The notes below the pieces were generated by a model that was not told where the DNA came from, searched no databases, and saw only the letters and a program-made list of their open reading frames with translations. The position numbers were made by a program, and so were the translations under genes. 64,000 nt of DNA. Origin: Sphagnum compactum. Its lineage: Eukaryota > Bryophyta > Sphagnopsida > Sphagnales. The DNA lies in the NCBI GenBank assembly GCA_965153455.1, contig OZ234503.1:9491118-9555117 (forward strand), written 5' to 3'. Positions 49,201-62,100 of this stretch are shown in pieces; the first letter of the stretch is position 1; every line of letters begins with the position of its first letter.

Positions 49201-51026
49201 CTTAGGCCTATTTTATTTACTACCTACCCCTAGAAATCCCCTAATATATTTTATAAGATTCCCCCAATATACTCTCAAAATAAGTTTAATATAACCTTAA
49301 AGTACACCTATAAAAATATATCCCTAATATATTCATAATATGCCTTAGTTTACCTTTAGGGATTACATTCACAAATTAATTGTGACTAAATGTTGGTTAT
49401 CAATGCGACTAATGGGACACACAAACTCATTGGTGGATGAAAATAATTTAAAAAACCATCCACATTGAAAGGTGAATAAGCCAATAGTTGCAATGTAATC
49501 ACAACATAATTACAACATATCAAAACTAGTTAAAGTTTGATAAATAATTGTAAAAATAGTTGCAAACAATATTTAATTACATGTAGTCATGTAGTCATAA
49601 ATCAAGTGGTTACATTTAGGCAAATTTCTTTGAATGCTTGGAGTGCAAAACAAAATCAACAAAATTCACATATGGTGTGAAAGAAACAAAGAAGATGAAA
49701 ATGGAAATGAATGAGAGAAATACATAGATCAACTATTTCAAACAAGCAAACAAATAAAATGATGATATTGAAAGGCCAATTACACATGGTAAAACTCAAT
49801 TTGTAAAGATTTTGAAACGTAAAAACAATAACATGAAGATGTTAAAAAAATTGTAGCTATATTCAATTAACTATATTCATGTTATGGAACTTGTATAAAT
49901 TGCAAAATAAAAAGCATTGGACTTGGTGTGGTTTAGATATGTTTGTGTGTCAAAAGCTTCAATTTTGATGAAAATTTGATTAATCAAAATGCATTATAAT
50001 GCATTTCAATAATTTATTCTGTAGCCCAAATTTGGTGGCTTTTTTGTTATTGAAACTTATTGGCGATCCATTAGCCGAATGTGATGTACTACCATGTACA
50101 TAATGGTTTTTGACGGCTGATTTTGCACACAATCTCAGGCATCTTATATTGTATAAGAAAGCCTTCTTGGGGAAAAAAAATTGCCAATATGGACATAATA
50201 TATGCTGGCTGTTGAGAACTAATTCAAGCAGAATTTGCCCTCAAAACTTCCTTTATGCTAAGTAAGGTCCCCCTAGGATGCATTTTTGCACCTAGTTCCC
50301 CTTTAGGTCTTGACCTATCAACCTCACCCTAGAGGCTCACTAGGATGCAAAATGCACCACCTATGGTGCACCTTATCTAGTTTAGTACAATCCACCATTT
50401 GCCAAATAGTACAGCGGCTTACGAGCCAACATTTGCCAACTAATAGTTGGTTTCTTTTTGGTCATGTGCCCAACCACACTAGTGCATCATTGCACAAGGT
50501 CCAATTCTAAAAGATCATATCAAAAGCTTGCTTTGAAGGTCAAGTTACTAGACTATGAACCTAGCCCAAACTATGACATAGTTGTGGATGAACCCCCAAC
50601 TGAGTTGACACTAGGGTTTCACCTTGGTATTAGAGTTATCCATAAAGTCACCCTCTGTTTCACCCCTTGTCTCCTCTGCTTTCGCTCCCTATCCCCTTTT
50701 TCAGTTGTATCCGCAAAGTAAGGAAATTTTATTAAATCTGAGTATGAAATGTTAAAACTCAGCATTTAATGCACATATTGTTCGAGAGTAATTGTACAGG
50801 TAGAAGTAGTGAAAATATATGTAGCAACAGGGGCAGGCGCCCAGGAAAAAGGAAACACAGGATGAAACTCAGTTTATCACCAAAATTGGTGGAATAACTA
50901 ATTTGGGTCCCAGTTATTTCCCTTTGTAAAATTTTCATTCCCAGTTACGTGTTTGACGCCCTATTATGCCGAAAGTGGCCATTCTCGCCCCCCTAATCGC
51001 CTGACGTTACGAATAACTCTAATGTA
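46232..51026. other. AT-rich intergenic DNA, no gene seen
   Basis: Nearly 5 kb without a recognisable exon. A short inverted pair (GAATAAGGG near 46403, CCCTTATTC near 46442) suggests a small foldback element in a GC-richer patch (46380-46640). A tRNA(iMet) primer-binding-like word, TTGGTATTAGAG, occurs near 50621 but without a long terminal repeat or polyprotein beside it. Confidence 0.4.
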
Positions 51027-51932
51027 TCTAATATATTGAAGCAAACATGGTGGTGTCTGTCTGTGGTGACAAAAACAGGGCAGGGCAGGGCAGGGCGGCC
51101 AGGGCAGACACCCGCCCACTGGACCTGCTGGCGGCCGCTGCGGGGGGCCGGGCGGAATCGAGAGAACCGCCGGTCCCGGGTTTGTAGGAGCATTGGAACA
51201 CGAGACCCGTCGGTTCCTGAGTGTTAGAAAAATCGCAAAGCGAGGACTGTCGAATCCGGATGTCCGAAAAACCGGAACAAGAGAACCGCCGGTCTACAGC
51301 TATTTCTCAAAAACGTCATAGAATCGGCGATTTTACCGAAAGAACCGGTGGTTATATAGAGGAGCGTATTTTTGGAAATTTCCAAAACTTTCGGGAACCA
51401 AGGTTCAAAATGTCAGAACCGGGGTTTTGAGTTTTCTCGCCCCCGTCGGGTAAGGGAGTAAATACCCGGACTGATAACCTGAGGGTACACTCGGCTAGTT
51501 CTGATACCCACACAACATCGGTCGAGACCACTGCGCTAAGTCACAATATTGTTTTTTTCTGTGGGGATATAAATGCCTTAGGGTGGGACCCACGAGTATA
51601 TCGACGTAGCTGACAGAAAGTTTGTCCGTCTGTCTGTGACCACTGGACGCAGAGAAAAGTGACGGGAAAAAGATAAGAGACAGGACCAAGCACCGGTCGA
51701 CGACCATAGGATGGAGAGCTTTCGGCGAAGAGAAAAATGTACGCAGCAGTAAAAAGCGCAACAACAGTAAAAAGCGCATGGGTGAACGGGGGGGGATCAA
51801 CGGGTTAAAGAATCAGAGTGAAAAATGTGAAGGAGGGGGGGGAGTCGACGGGGTAAAAAACCGGAGTGGGCAATGGGAAGGACCGGGCGAGGGGGAGCTC
51901 GACGGGTGCATTATGCACCGGGTTCACACTAG
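51027..51932 (+). mobile_element. Helitron-like element, about 906 bp, with inserted repeat
   Basis: The 3' end is nearly identical to that of the Helitron at 45.8-46.2 kb: oligo-G tract, AACGGGTTAAAGAATC, CCGGAGTGGGCAATGG, hairpin GGTGCATTATGCACC and final CACTAG (51929-51932) before T. A candidate 5' end at 51027 reads TCTAATATATTGAAG and soon TGTCTGTCTGTGG. The middle (about 51090-51530) is GC-rich with repeated AACCGCCGGT-type words and resembles the inverted-repeat element near 22.9 kb, as if that type of element had inserted into the Helitron. The 3' end is firm; the 5' end is tentative. Confidence 0.55.
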
Positions 51933-53393
51933 TCTTGGTAAAAATATCTCATTCAAGAAGGTACGCACGACATAGCCTAGCTAGGGACCACAATACATAT
52001 GTGTGGCTACCAAAACGAATTGATGCATGTAAATGGTTGCCACTTAACCAAGGGTTAGTAGGTAGTAAAAATAGCAATTTAGGTCAACTCCTTGGTTAGC
52101 TTAGGGAAGTGGAACCCAATGGGAAAGTGTTTCCTTGCATTTCCCCACATCCATCCCTCGTGGAGGGCCTGTGGCTGTTGGTTCACTGGGGCCCATTTTG
52201 TGGTGTCAGAATTAGGGCTCACCATGATTGGGGGGGGGGGGGGGGGAAAGGACCTTGGACCAATCAAGGTTTAGGGTTTGGACCAAGGTTCAGTCCAAGT
52301 GGCCATTTTTCTAATATCTCTTTTTGGTGAGTGGGGTCTAGTTTTGGGAACTGAATCTAACCCCCACTTGAGAGAGTCCCAGTGTTTAAATTTCTTTTTT
52401 TAAAGGGGGGCTAAATTCCACCAAAATTCGACCTGAAAAATATTAATTCAAGCTATAGAAAGGATTTTTTCATGGAAACAAGAACCCAAATTCGCTAGAT
52501 TTTGAAGAAAAAAATTCAAATCACCATATTTTTGTGATAAGTTTCAGTAGGTAGTCAAGAATATTGAAGTTTTTCTTTTTTTTCCACTACTTTATTATCT
52601 AGTATGTAACCAAATTTGGCTAAACCATCTTATGGACGATCGCCGCTTCAGCTACTCACGAGCCAAGAAACCCTAATTGGCTGGCTGGCCGGTTATCTCA
52701 CATAGGAAGTGGGATCCAAAGGTTCAAACTAGAGTTGGCCAGTTCTCCCTTTCCAAAGAACCTCCGGTTACAAGACTTACTTCTTTAGGAAAAAAAGTAT
52801 TAGAAGCTACTTTGATGTTTGTAAATTTGGGGCAAATGTGACACCTGTGCAACACAACATGAAAGAGCAAGAGGTGAAGGGTAAAGGGGTGTGGGTGGGG
52901 ATGGTTAGGATGCCAAATCAGCAAATTGATACCCGTTCAGCCATTCCCCCATTCATGGCTGCTTCTCTACCAGTACATAAAAAGCCATTGCCCCTTTCTC
53001 TAACACTTAGGGGGAGTGGGATTTATAAGGCACAATTTCCTTAGTGGGAGGTGGGAGGGAGTTTTATTTCTTTGTTGAATGTTTTGGTTGTTCACGGGGC
53101 ATTCTACGACTTCATGACAACTTCATCCAACATTCCATAGATCCATTGCAATGTCATCGAGCAATTTGTGAGTGATCATTCATTCATTCATTCAATTTAC
53201 GCTAGTTAACTCCTTGGAGCCTAGCCAAGATATTTCAAGGGCACGATGGGTATGATGTGCCTAGAGAGAACTTGTGATAGAAGTACAGAAGGCAAAAGTA
53301 TACAAGGCAAAAAACATTTTTCATCTAATTACAACTCTCTCCCTAGTCCCACCCCATTTGACTTGCTCCCCTTCTCCTCTCCTCATATGCATG

Positions 53394-53425
<32 letters not shown>

Positions 53426-55386
53426 GAAACACATATGAATGAAGAGGAACTAACCAAAAGGAGTGCAAATAGGCACACAATTCCATCAACTAGCCTTGGG
53501 TGTTGTTCTTCTTCTCATAGGTGAGACTCATGGAGTATCTACCCCCAACCCCCCTTCCCAAGTATGTGACTCATGGAATCACACCTTGGATTCACATGTT
53601 TGTTGTTTGGCTTGGCAAACACAATGTGTGAGTAAATGACAAGAGAACACACAAAAGTAGCCATGCTTTATCAACACATGGGGAATTCTTTGAAGAAGGC
53701 CTTGAAGCTCTCTAGGCTAGTTAGGCCCACCCAAATAAAAACAATATAAAATCACCTAGCAAAGATGTTTCTCCCTTTAAACTCTAAACCACCATTTTCC
53801 CTTGTCCCAACCCCCTCCCCCCTTTTTTTTCTTTCTCTTTTATTAGTCTTTACAAAGCCTCTTGCTCAATGTGGGATCTGTTGTTTGTTATATTGGGTAT
53901 CTTCACGACCTTTTTTTTCAGGTTTACTCAATTTCAAAAGCAAGGAAAAAACAACAATTGCCCCTTTCTTTTGCCTTTTTTTTTGAAGGGATTCAGTCAA
54001 AAAAATTGAAGGCCAACACCCATGGAAAATGTTTCTTTTCCATAAAGAACTCTTGGAGTATTTTTAGTGTTAGAGGATGGCACCTTATATCTATAGAAAC
54101 GGAGGCATCTTACCCCTATCGGAGGCACCTTCGGTTGTGGCTACCTTAGTAGGGGAAAGGTGCCTTTGCTCCTAAAGGGGTGATCGCTTCATGATCGACA
54201 CATCCATCCCTTGCCTTGTGGTCTAGGAATGTTTAATTCATAAATGTTGCCTTGTGCACAATAACCTTGGTGTTGTCCATCATAGAGTTTTGATGAACAC
54301 CCATGTGCGGAGCATGCCATGATGACTGGCCCCCTCAAGTATACGAGTGGGAGCGTAACAACCTTAGCACGGTGGCATTAGAGTAGCCACTTGGATGTAC
54401 AAATCGTATGTTCGATGGATGGCATGTCAAGGAGTGATGTGGTTGTGATGGAATGAATGGATGATTTCTTTGGCCAAAAAAGAAAAGTTAGGGAACTACC
54501 TAAAAGCCCCATAGTGGTATTTAGTGTAGGGGAACCTCTTGTTCCCATGGGACTTCGGTAATTTGGGGGTCATAGTCTCCCCCCCCCCCCCCAAAAGGTT
54601 TTTAAATTTGAACTGTGGAAGGTTTGCATGTGAATGGACGAAGCTCCCTTGAATTGAAGAAAAGCATCTTCCGGGCCTTCAAGTGCTTTACATGTACGGG
54701 TAACACCCCAGGAGTGGGTCGTTACCACGCATAAAGCAAACTGGCAAAATAAATAAATAAATAAAATTTAATTAATTAATTATTTTTCATCTTTTTCTAT
54801 TGATGATGAGTGGATTACAGGAAAATAAATTGTTGAAAAAGGCGCGCCCTACAAATACACTAGGAAATTTTTGCCGGTGCTTTCTGAAACAAAGACCGGC
54901 AAGGAGGACATCTTGCTAGGAACCCAAGTTTTGTCGTCAACGTAAAAACACATAAAAAAAAAGATAACATGGAATGATGCGAAAAAAAGCTTCGAGTTCG
55001 AGTCATAGAGCTTCAACAATTGGTCCTTGTTAAAAAGCCCGGAGAATTTAATCCCATAATTCGGGGGCCCATTACCTAGTACCATTCTCGATGATGTATT
55101 ATTACATGAACACACTCCATATACACCCATAGTTCATGCCCCTAGCCAAGGCCACAAGTGCAACGAACCATGTAGGTTTTTAAAAAAAAAATTCTTCCGG
55201 CCAATGAAGGGGGGGGTGGGATTTTTTTGTTCTGAATGTGTCGCATGAAGTTCTCATTGTGTTCCCATCAAGTTCTCAATGAGTTCTCAATTGGACGGAT
55301 AAATATTTACCTCCGGATATTGGAAGGATAAATATTTTTACCTTGACATAACCATGGGTATATATAATAAGATGTAATAAAATAAA
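51933..55386. other. Intergenic DNA with simple repeats
   Basis: No gene recognised. Contains an oligo-G tract near 52228-52246, an (AC)n tract near 53394-53420, and an oligo-C tract near 54580-54593. Several short open frames lack motifs. Confidence 0.45.
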
Positions 55387-55838
55387 CTAGTGGGTACCCG
55401 TGACGAAAATTCGATGAAAAGTCCCCCATGAAAATATACATGCCCTCCATACTATTAATCAAAACAGATGCCATCAAACTTGTCAGATGCAAGTCTACGG
55501 GACCTCCCCAAAAGACACCAGACCGCTTATAGGTCTCAGCGTTCGATATCCGGCTCTAATTTTGTAACGAAAATCGAAAAAACGAAAAAAATAAAATCAC
55601 CGGATGATGAGAATGTTCGGTTGTAGGTGATCAGCATCTAACGATTAATTCCCGATCAGACGTAAGATAAAAGGAAGAGTTACGAAGTGGTGAGTCCCCT
55701 TGACAGTTTGCATACTAACTTTTGTTTTTAGTCACTCAACAGTCAGAAATCGGACGGTGAAACTTAAAACCTAAAAGGGTCACAGACAGACCAACGGTCA
55801 CAGACAGACTGACAGACTTAGTGAATTAATATATAGGA
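55387..55838 (-). mobile_element. Non-autonomous Helitron on the minus strand, 452 bp
   Basis: Read on the minus strand, the element starts at 55838 with TCCTATATATTAATTC followed by ACTAAGTCTGTC and TCTGTCTGTGACC, closely matching the 5' end of the Helitron at 45835. It ends at 55387 with GGGTACCCACTAG before a host T, a short palindrome directly next to CTAG. No coding capacity is seen. The 5' end is well supported by similarity; the 3' end rests on the CTAG and palindrome only. Confidence 0.65.
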
Positions 55839-56861
55839 TATAGACTTTCCCCGGCTGGCAAAGTTATTTTTCTACCTCTAAAATTACCCAACCTGGCCGA
55901 GAAATATTTTGGACTTACCTTATCTTTACCCTACCCACTAGTATATAGTTCAGGTTTACATCCACTTAGGGGATGATAAGTTTTTGAAGTAGGTAAAAAG
56001 AGGGTATATGCCAAAATCATCATGTCATCTATGTGCATTTTTCCTTGTTTTGTGATGCATATGGTTATGATGGATTTGTCCGAATGACAATGATTAATTA
56101 TTGAATATATTTTCTTTTGGCATTACATTTACATTCACGATTACCTTGAACAATAATAATCGTATACATACAATTATCAAACATATAATAATTGTATACG
56201 TGTTAATGTTATAAAGAATTGATAATCAATGTTATAGTTTCAATTCATTTTTATTTTTTTAAAGTGTAATTGAAAAGCGTATTCCCCAACATATTTTTCC
56301 CTCGATTGTTTGGGGTTTTGGGATCCATTCCATTTTTCAAAATGCCTCACTTTATTTAGTTTTGTTTTGGGTGATACCCAACAAGTACCCATCAGGTATT
56401 ATGGAAATCAAAAAATTTAATCGGAGCAAGTCTTATAGTCTTAATGCTTGGTAAAGTCCATCGCCAAGGGCTTTACCCTACAAATATAACCTGATTAGGG
56501 TATATTTATATATCCTATTAATTAGTCATAGTCATATGAAGGAAAATATTATTTTATTTCAAATGTCATATTTTGTAGGTAGGTATGAAGTCCTCACACA
56601 ACTTCACAAATGTAGTTTATATATATATGTATATATATTCAACTTGTAGCAATTTCTCTCAATATTTTAGTTTGTAATTCCAAAACATTTTGGAGAATGA
56701 TTGGGAGGAAAACAAAGTCAAGTTTTATAGTTTTCTATGATCTTAGAGTTGATTGAAGGATTTAATATGCAAAGGAGGAGGAGGAGGAGGATGATGGGAC
56801 AATTGGGATGATTGTTGTTTGAAGCTTTTGGGCTTTGTTGGGTGTTTGAGGGACAAATGAA
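55839..56861. other. AT-rich upstream region of the four-exon gene
   Basis: No coding exon is seen. The stretch includes a (TA)n tract near 56621-56638. The last 300 bases must include the promoter and 5' leader of the gene starting at 56862; an upstream out-of-frame ATG lies at 56857, giving an 11-codon frame. Confidence 0.4.
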
Positions 56862-58777
56862 ATGGCACCAAAAGGGAAAGTACCAAACTTGAAGACATTA
56901 GGGACCCAAGGTATTGATTTTCATATGATATGAGATGATTTGCTTTTCTTTTTTTGTGTGCAAATTGGTGTGCATTTAAATTTAGTGGTTTGTGTTTCTT
57001 TTTTTCTTTGCAAACATGTGTTTTTGTTTTACTTAATTTGTTTATTTTGTGGTGAGTTTGAACAATCAAAATGAATTCAGTAAATTGTTTAATGTTCTAA
57101 AGTCTTTAGGTATAGCTTTGAGAAAATCGAAAACCAAATGCGCATTAATTTAAAGTCGATAAACTATTTTTTTGTTGGCAAGCATGTACCATAGTTAAAT
57201 AGCTTTAGGTTGGTTCTTTCAAATCAACCTTTTGGCATGATTTTGTGTTGTTGCACATAAAATAAAGTTGGGGCAAATATTGATGGATTTAAATCTTGTT
57301 TATTGGTCAAGGTAATGGGAATACTAGTGATCCCATGAAGGATGAAAGTGTTAAGTACGCTTGGGATTGCATTTGGCAAGGCTTGGAATTGCACATCAAA
57401 GACAAGATGATTTATCCCCGTGTTGTTGCGTATGCCGTGGCTACAAGTGTGGCCAAAGTAAATGTTCCCTACTTGGCAATTGTTTAATACATTCATTTTT
57501 TTCACAAATGTTGATGATAAAGCACCGAATCCCAAAATCATGTTGTAAACTCGTAATTTTGGTGCACTTAGAAATGTTCACAAAATCATGGTTTGTTAAA
57601 TCTTGGCATGCAAAATAAATACCATATCGTCCGGAATTTGGAGACCATATTATGCCATCTAAGTATATAGGGTTTTATTTGAAAAACAAATCAACGACCA
57701 AGTTTTTGTTTCAATGTTTAAATTGATCATATTATTGTCTTATGAAAACTTCATTGGTGGTCTCATTTCATGTTAGAGAAGTATATATGTTTCGTAAAAT
57801 TGACTATTTTTCTTTGTATAATTACAAGTCTTAACCTAATCAATTGTTAGGGTTTGCATTGGCAATCAACACAGATGGTGCAACTATTGTGCTACACCAC
57901 TCAAATAAAAATGGATACATGGGACCATGCCATCGAAGGGCAACATCTTGAAGAATGGGAGGAATCAAAAGAAATAGCCCTACCCCCCATTGATAGTTGG
58001 GCTCGCCAAATTGTTCCAATTGAGTATATACCTCCGCCTCCACCAAATGCATTTTCTGAGTCCAATTTTGTTGAAAGCCTTCAATTGCTTCGTCGTCGCA
58101 AAATGTCACAAGATGTTTTGGCCATGGCTAAAGGTAGTCTTGTTCAGCGTCGCAATTCAGCTAAGTTGAAGTTAATGGAATCACCTCGAAGACACACGCA
58201 ACCCGGAGATATGCCACTTGAAAGTAGTAGGTTTTTTGATCAAGCCATAATGGGTTGGAATTCAACAAGGTGTGATGCTTTTGTTTCTTATAAAAGACCC
58301 TAAGAACCCTAATATTTCATCTAATCAAATTGAATTCATTTGATGAAGAAAGTTGTCAATTATTTGTTCATATGTTAAAATGATTTGTTTCCATGATCAA
58401 TAAGGATATGAATGTGAATAACAATTTTTTATTGTACAAAAGATGTTCAAATTTTCATGTGATACTTATTTATTTGTACATGATTATTGCAACATTTACT
58501 ATTTTCACAAGCACATAACAATTGTGGACATGTTATAAGTTATAACACACAATATTGAAAATTTTGAATTTCAATTGATAAACGTGTGACATAACTTGGA
58601 CATGTCAATGTAATTGATTTCCATGATAAAAGAAGTTAATAGGTTCATTGTGATGGATGTTGGCCATAATATTTCAGGCAACTTGAAGAAGATTCGGATA
58701 GTGATGAGGATGACGAAAAAGAAGTAAAAAAAGAAATAGAAACCAAGAAGGTTCCAAATACCCAATCAAAGAAATAG
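56862..58777 (+). CDS. Unknown 237-residue protein, four exons
   Basis: Four exons join in frame through GT-AG introns: 56862-56910, 57312-57457, 57851-58269, 58678-58777. The start (AATGGC context) gives MAPKGKVPNLKTLGTQ; the third phase change (AG|G) links WNSTR to the last exon. Visible parts: residues 17-64 contain YAWDCIWQGLELHIKDKMIY and PRVVAYAVATSVAKG; 65-120 carry an acidic Trp-rich stretch ending IDSWARQIVPIEYIPPPPP; 130-165 are basic and helical (LRRRKMSQDVLAMAKGSL); 205-237 are a highly charged tail (EEDSDSDEDDEKEVKKEIE). There is no signal peptide, membrane segment or known catalytic motif. I do not recognise the family. The acidic stretch followed by D-WA---VP- recalls the C2orf81 protein of animals, which would suggest a ciliary role in a plant with swimming sperm; that is a weak guess. 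It lies alone within over 20 kb of repeats but has no stop in any exon. Confidence 0.75.
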
Positions 58778-59097
58778 GTATTAAAGTCTTATACCCATCA
58801 TTCTCAATTTAAGTATGAATCTAGTATGAGCTTTCCAACCTTAATTAATAGTTGATGAGAAATGGTAGTGGTTTATCCATATAAGGATCTCAAATTTATG
58901 GTTTAACATGACATAAATAATGCATGGCAATTTTTCTCACATCACCAACAATTTTAACCCCACTTTTTGGATTCATTATGGAAATGGAATCCACATGAGA
59001 AGACAATTATGGTGGCTACTCCATTTCTATATCATGATTCTTTACACATTGAGATTTTAAAAATAAATTGGAAGTGCATTAGTGTGCTGAATGGTAA

Positions 59098-59195
59098 GGC
59101 CCAAGGAACTAGGCATTTTCCAAAATAAGGGCTCATTGCCTAAGGCAAGAGCTGGGGATGAGCCCTTATCTTAGGAATACCTAATTCTATGGGGC
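59098..59195. repeat. Foldback element, 98 bp, with arms of about 38 bp
   Basis: The arms are near-perfect inverted repeats: ATAAGGGCTCAT (59125-59136) pairs exactly with ATGAGCCCTTAT (59158-59169), and pairing continues with few mismatches out to 59098 and 59195. A second small palindrome TGCCTAAGGCA sits at the tip. As RNA it would form one long hairpin. It may be a small MITE. Confidence 0.6.
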
Positions 59196-62100
59196 TTATC
59201 TAGTGTAAACCTGGACAATTAGATTGCACAGCCCTTATGAAACCTAATGGAAATGATTGGATGGCATGAAAGGTTCTTGCACGCCCACGGAGGGAAATTA
59301 TGTTTTTACACACATACAAAGGGTAATTATTTTTCATAATTTCTGTTCATAATGTAATTTCCCTTCCTATGGATGTAAAAATCCATCGTATTAAAGCTTG
59401 CAATGTGCACATACACACATGTACATTGTGTGCTATAATACACCTACCTTTGCACTAGAAACTTCAAGTGGGCTTTTGGTAAGAAGGCAAATGACATCAA
59501 ATTATAATCACAAACACCACAAAAAGAAGCAATCTTATTGACCTTGGGTTTTAGCATTGTAAACTTATTGTTGATTTCTCCCAGCCCCCCCCACCATGAT
59601 TGGTGAACTTCTCAAGGTGATAATCAATTCAACCCATGACACTAGCACTTCTACAATTTTGAAACCATTACAACTTGGAAAACAACAAAGAGTTTATAAG
59701 AGTGGATGATCACATGTTATGATTCTCACCGTAGTTCTTAGGGTTTCAGTTGTAATGGAATCCAAGACCTCAATCAAGCGTAGAAGTAGATAATAGCAAG
59801 GTGAACAATCATGATAGGATCTCAACTTCAAAATTATTTGGATTTATGCCCACCGAGGATAGATATACAATAGTTTAGATCGTTGATTTTAATTTTTTTA
59901 GTTGTTGAGAAACTACAAACACCAAAACCCATTTCCTGCACTGGAGTTCACGAAGTTGTGTTCCAAGACTGCAACAAAGTCAAACACCACAACCCTTTTT
60001 CACAAGCACTCGTGAAGCCTTGCACCTGGGTAGCTTACCCTCATACATGTCTTCTCAATGCTCATTGCTCATACTTCCATTGACAAGGGCTCAAACCTGT
60101 GAAGCCTTGCAAGTGGGTTACTTACCCTGCAAATTGATGTCTTCTCATACATCCTACCGCCTTCATTCAAGCTAGGCACCTTACTTTGGAAATGCCCCCA
60201 CCATTGGGCCTACCCATCATAAAGCACGGGTTGAACATCGTCATAAACATCTATAGATCATGAGGTAGTAAGAGCGATCGGCATTTTACACCTTTAAATT
60301 GTACGCCTCATGAGTGGTAGGTGTAAAAGGTCTCTTGTGAGTGTGAGTCCTTCTTCACATAAAATGTTTTATTATGAAACATTAATATAAGTTTATTTGA
60401 TGAGTGAATTTGACTCACAGATTGACTCTTAGTTCTCACAACTTTGTATTTTGATCAATGCTTTTACTTGTAGTGATGTGAGTTGATTGTGATCACAATT
60501 AAAGGGAAAATTACAATGGAAAGAAGTTGTTACAAGAGATTTTGTCATCATATATGCCTAAGAAAAGATATGCTAACTGTATGGCTTTGGACATACTTGT
60601 TGCAAATTGATTAAAGCCCAAAAATTAAATTGCTATTGCTTTTGAATTCATTGAATTCATGAACCCCTTGGGTAAGTTTAGATTATTATTCACCATGGGA
60701 TTCTTGTGTCTAAATCATATAAAATATTTGATTTTCCAACTTCATTCTTGAAAGGTTTTTCTACAAGCTTGTGATGTATTAAATCACAAAATACACATTG
60801 ATCAGATATAAACAGCTTCATACAAGATTCAAAATGCTTTCGATAAGGAACTGAGATAGTTACATCTGTTAAGGAAGGTAGTTTGTTTGTCCCGTTGAGC
60901 TCTGCCAAACTGTGGTGCCCCCCATTTCACACACCCTTCTTGATGAGTAGGAGTGTGCTGAAATGGGTTTCATATTGTTGTAGACATGTGGTGCGGGAGT
61001 TATTGAATATTGAGTAATTTTGTCAAAAAAATTCAACAAAATCAAAACTAATTTTTTTTTAAGGGTATTGGAGTGCACCCTCAGTATTGTTGGAAAGCCC
61101 TTGATGAGTGGGATTTCCTGAAGGTGATTTCATGATCTTTACACCAATGGTGTGGGAGGATATTGAATTTTGGGTAATTTGAATCATTGCAAGTTCAACT
61201 AAATTACAAAAACTTGTTTTGAAAGGGAAAATTAGTTGGGTAATGAGTTCATGCGTTTCCCATTTGTTGCTTTGTTTTGTCCCTGTGGTTTTGTGCCTGG
61301 AGTGGAAGCGGCTACTGGCATTTTTTGACAGAGTGTTCTTTGAAAGCTGCTTGGGTGTCTCCATGATGCTTTTATTATGTCCAACTTATGTTTGCTTCTC
61401 ATGCTGCAGGATGATTGAAGATATTAGCCTAAATTATCCTCAAATTTCAGCATAAGGAGAAAAGCTTGTTGGAGCTGCAAAGCATCTGCAAGCATTTGTT
61501 CAAGCAGTTGCCACTCAAGTTCACCTCCTCCAGTTCCTAGAATGGTGCACATGAATCCTGAGGGAAGAAAGCAGATCTTGCATTCATGTTGACAGAAAAT
61601 GAGAACTCTTTTTCCCAGGTTTCTGCCACAATTTTACTGATGCTAAGATTTCAAACCCAGAAATAATTGATGTCTTACACTAATGCACATGGTTTCAAGA
61701 CTTGGTGATTCAGTTGTCTTGAAACCTGTGGGTCACCCCTTCTTATTCTTCTTCTGTATGCTCCTTTCCTAATTCTGACTCCATTGCTGGAATATCAATG
61801 CTCACATATTGAACCTCATAATTCTCACACTTCTGCATCTTCTAGTCCTCAGGAGATACACCAACAATGAGATACTCACTGTCTTCCTTCACAACATTCA
61901 CTGCATGTGGAAAATGTGTCTCTGTATGAAACAAAGAATTCCTTGTTAGCCTGGTTTTCTCCCATAACAGCATCTTGCCCTTCCAAGTACAGTTTAACAA
62001 GATTGTTAATACCAGTTTTGTCAACACACCCAACCGGAAAATCTTATCAATTTCAGGTCCTCCATGATCCTCTAGTAATTATGAAGCTGGAAATCAATAA

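Noticed and set aside
50615-50640. Primer-binding site of an LTR retrotransposon (TTGGTATTAGAG; a similar word near 39512)
   Set aside because: No long terminal repeats, reverse transcriptase or integrase motifs are found next to either site.
61842-62060. Minus-strand frames with protein-like stretches (GINNLVKLYLEGQDAVMGE; HFPHAVNVVKEDSEYLIV)
   Set aside because: The two stretches are in different frames over the same bases, have no splice-linked continuation and match no family I know.
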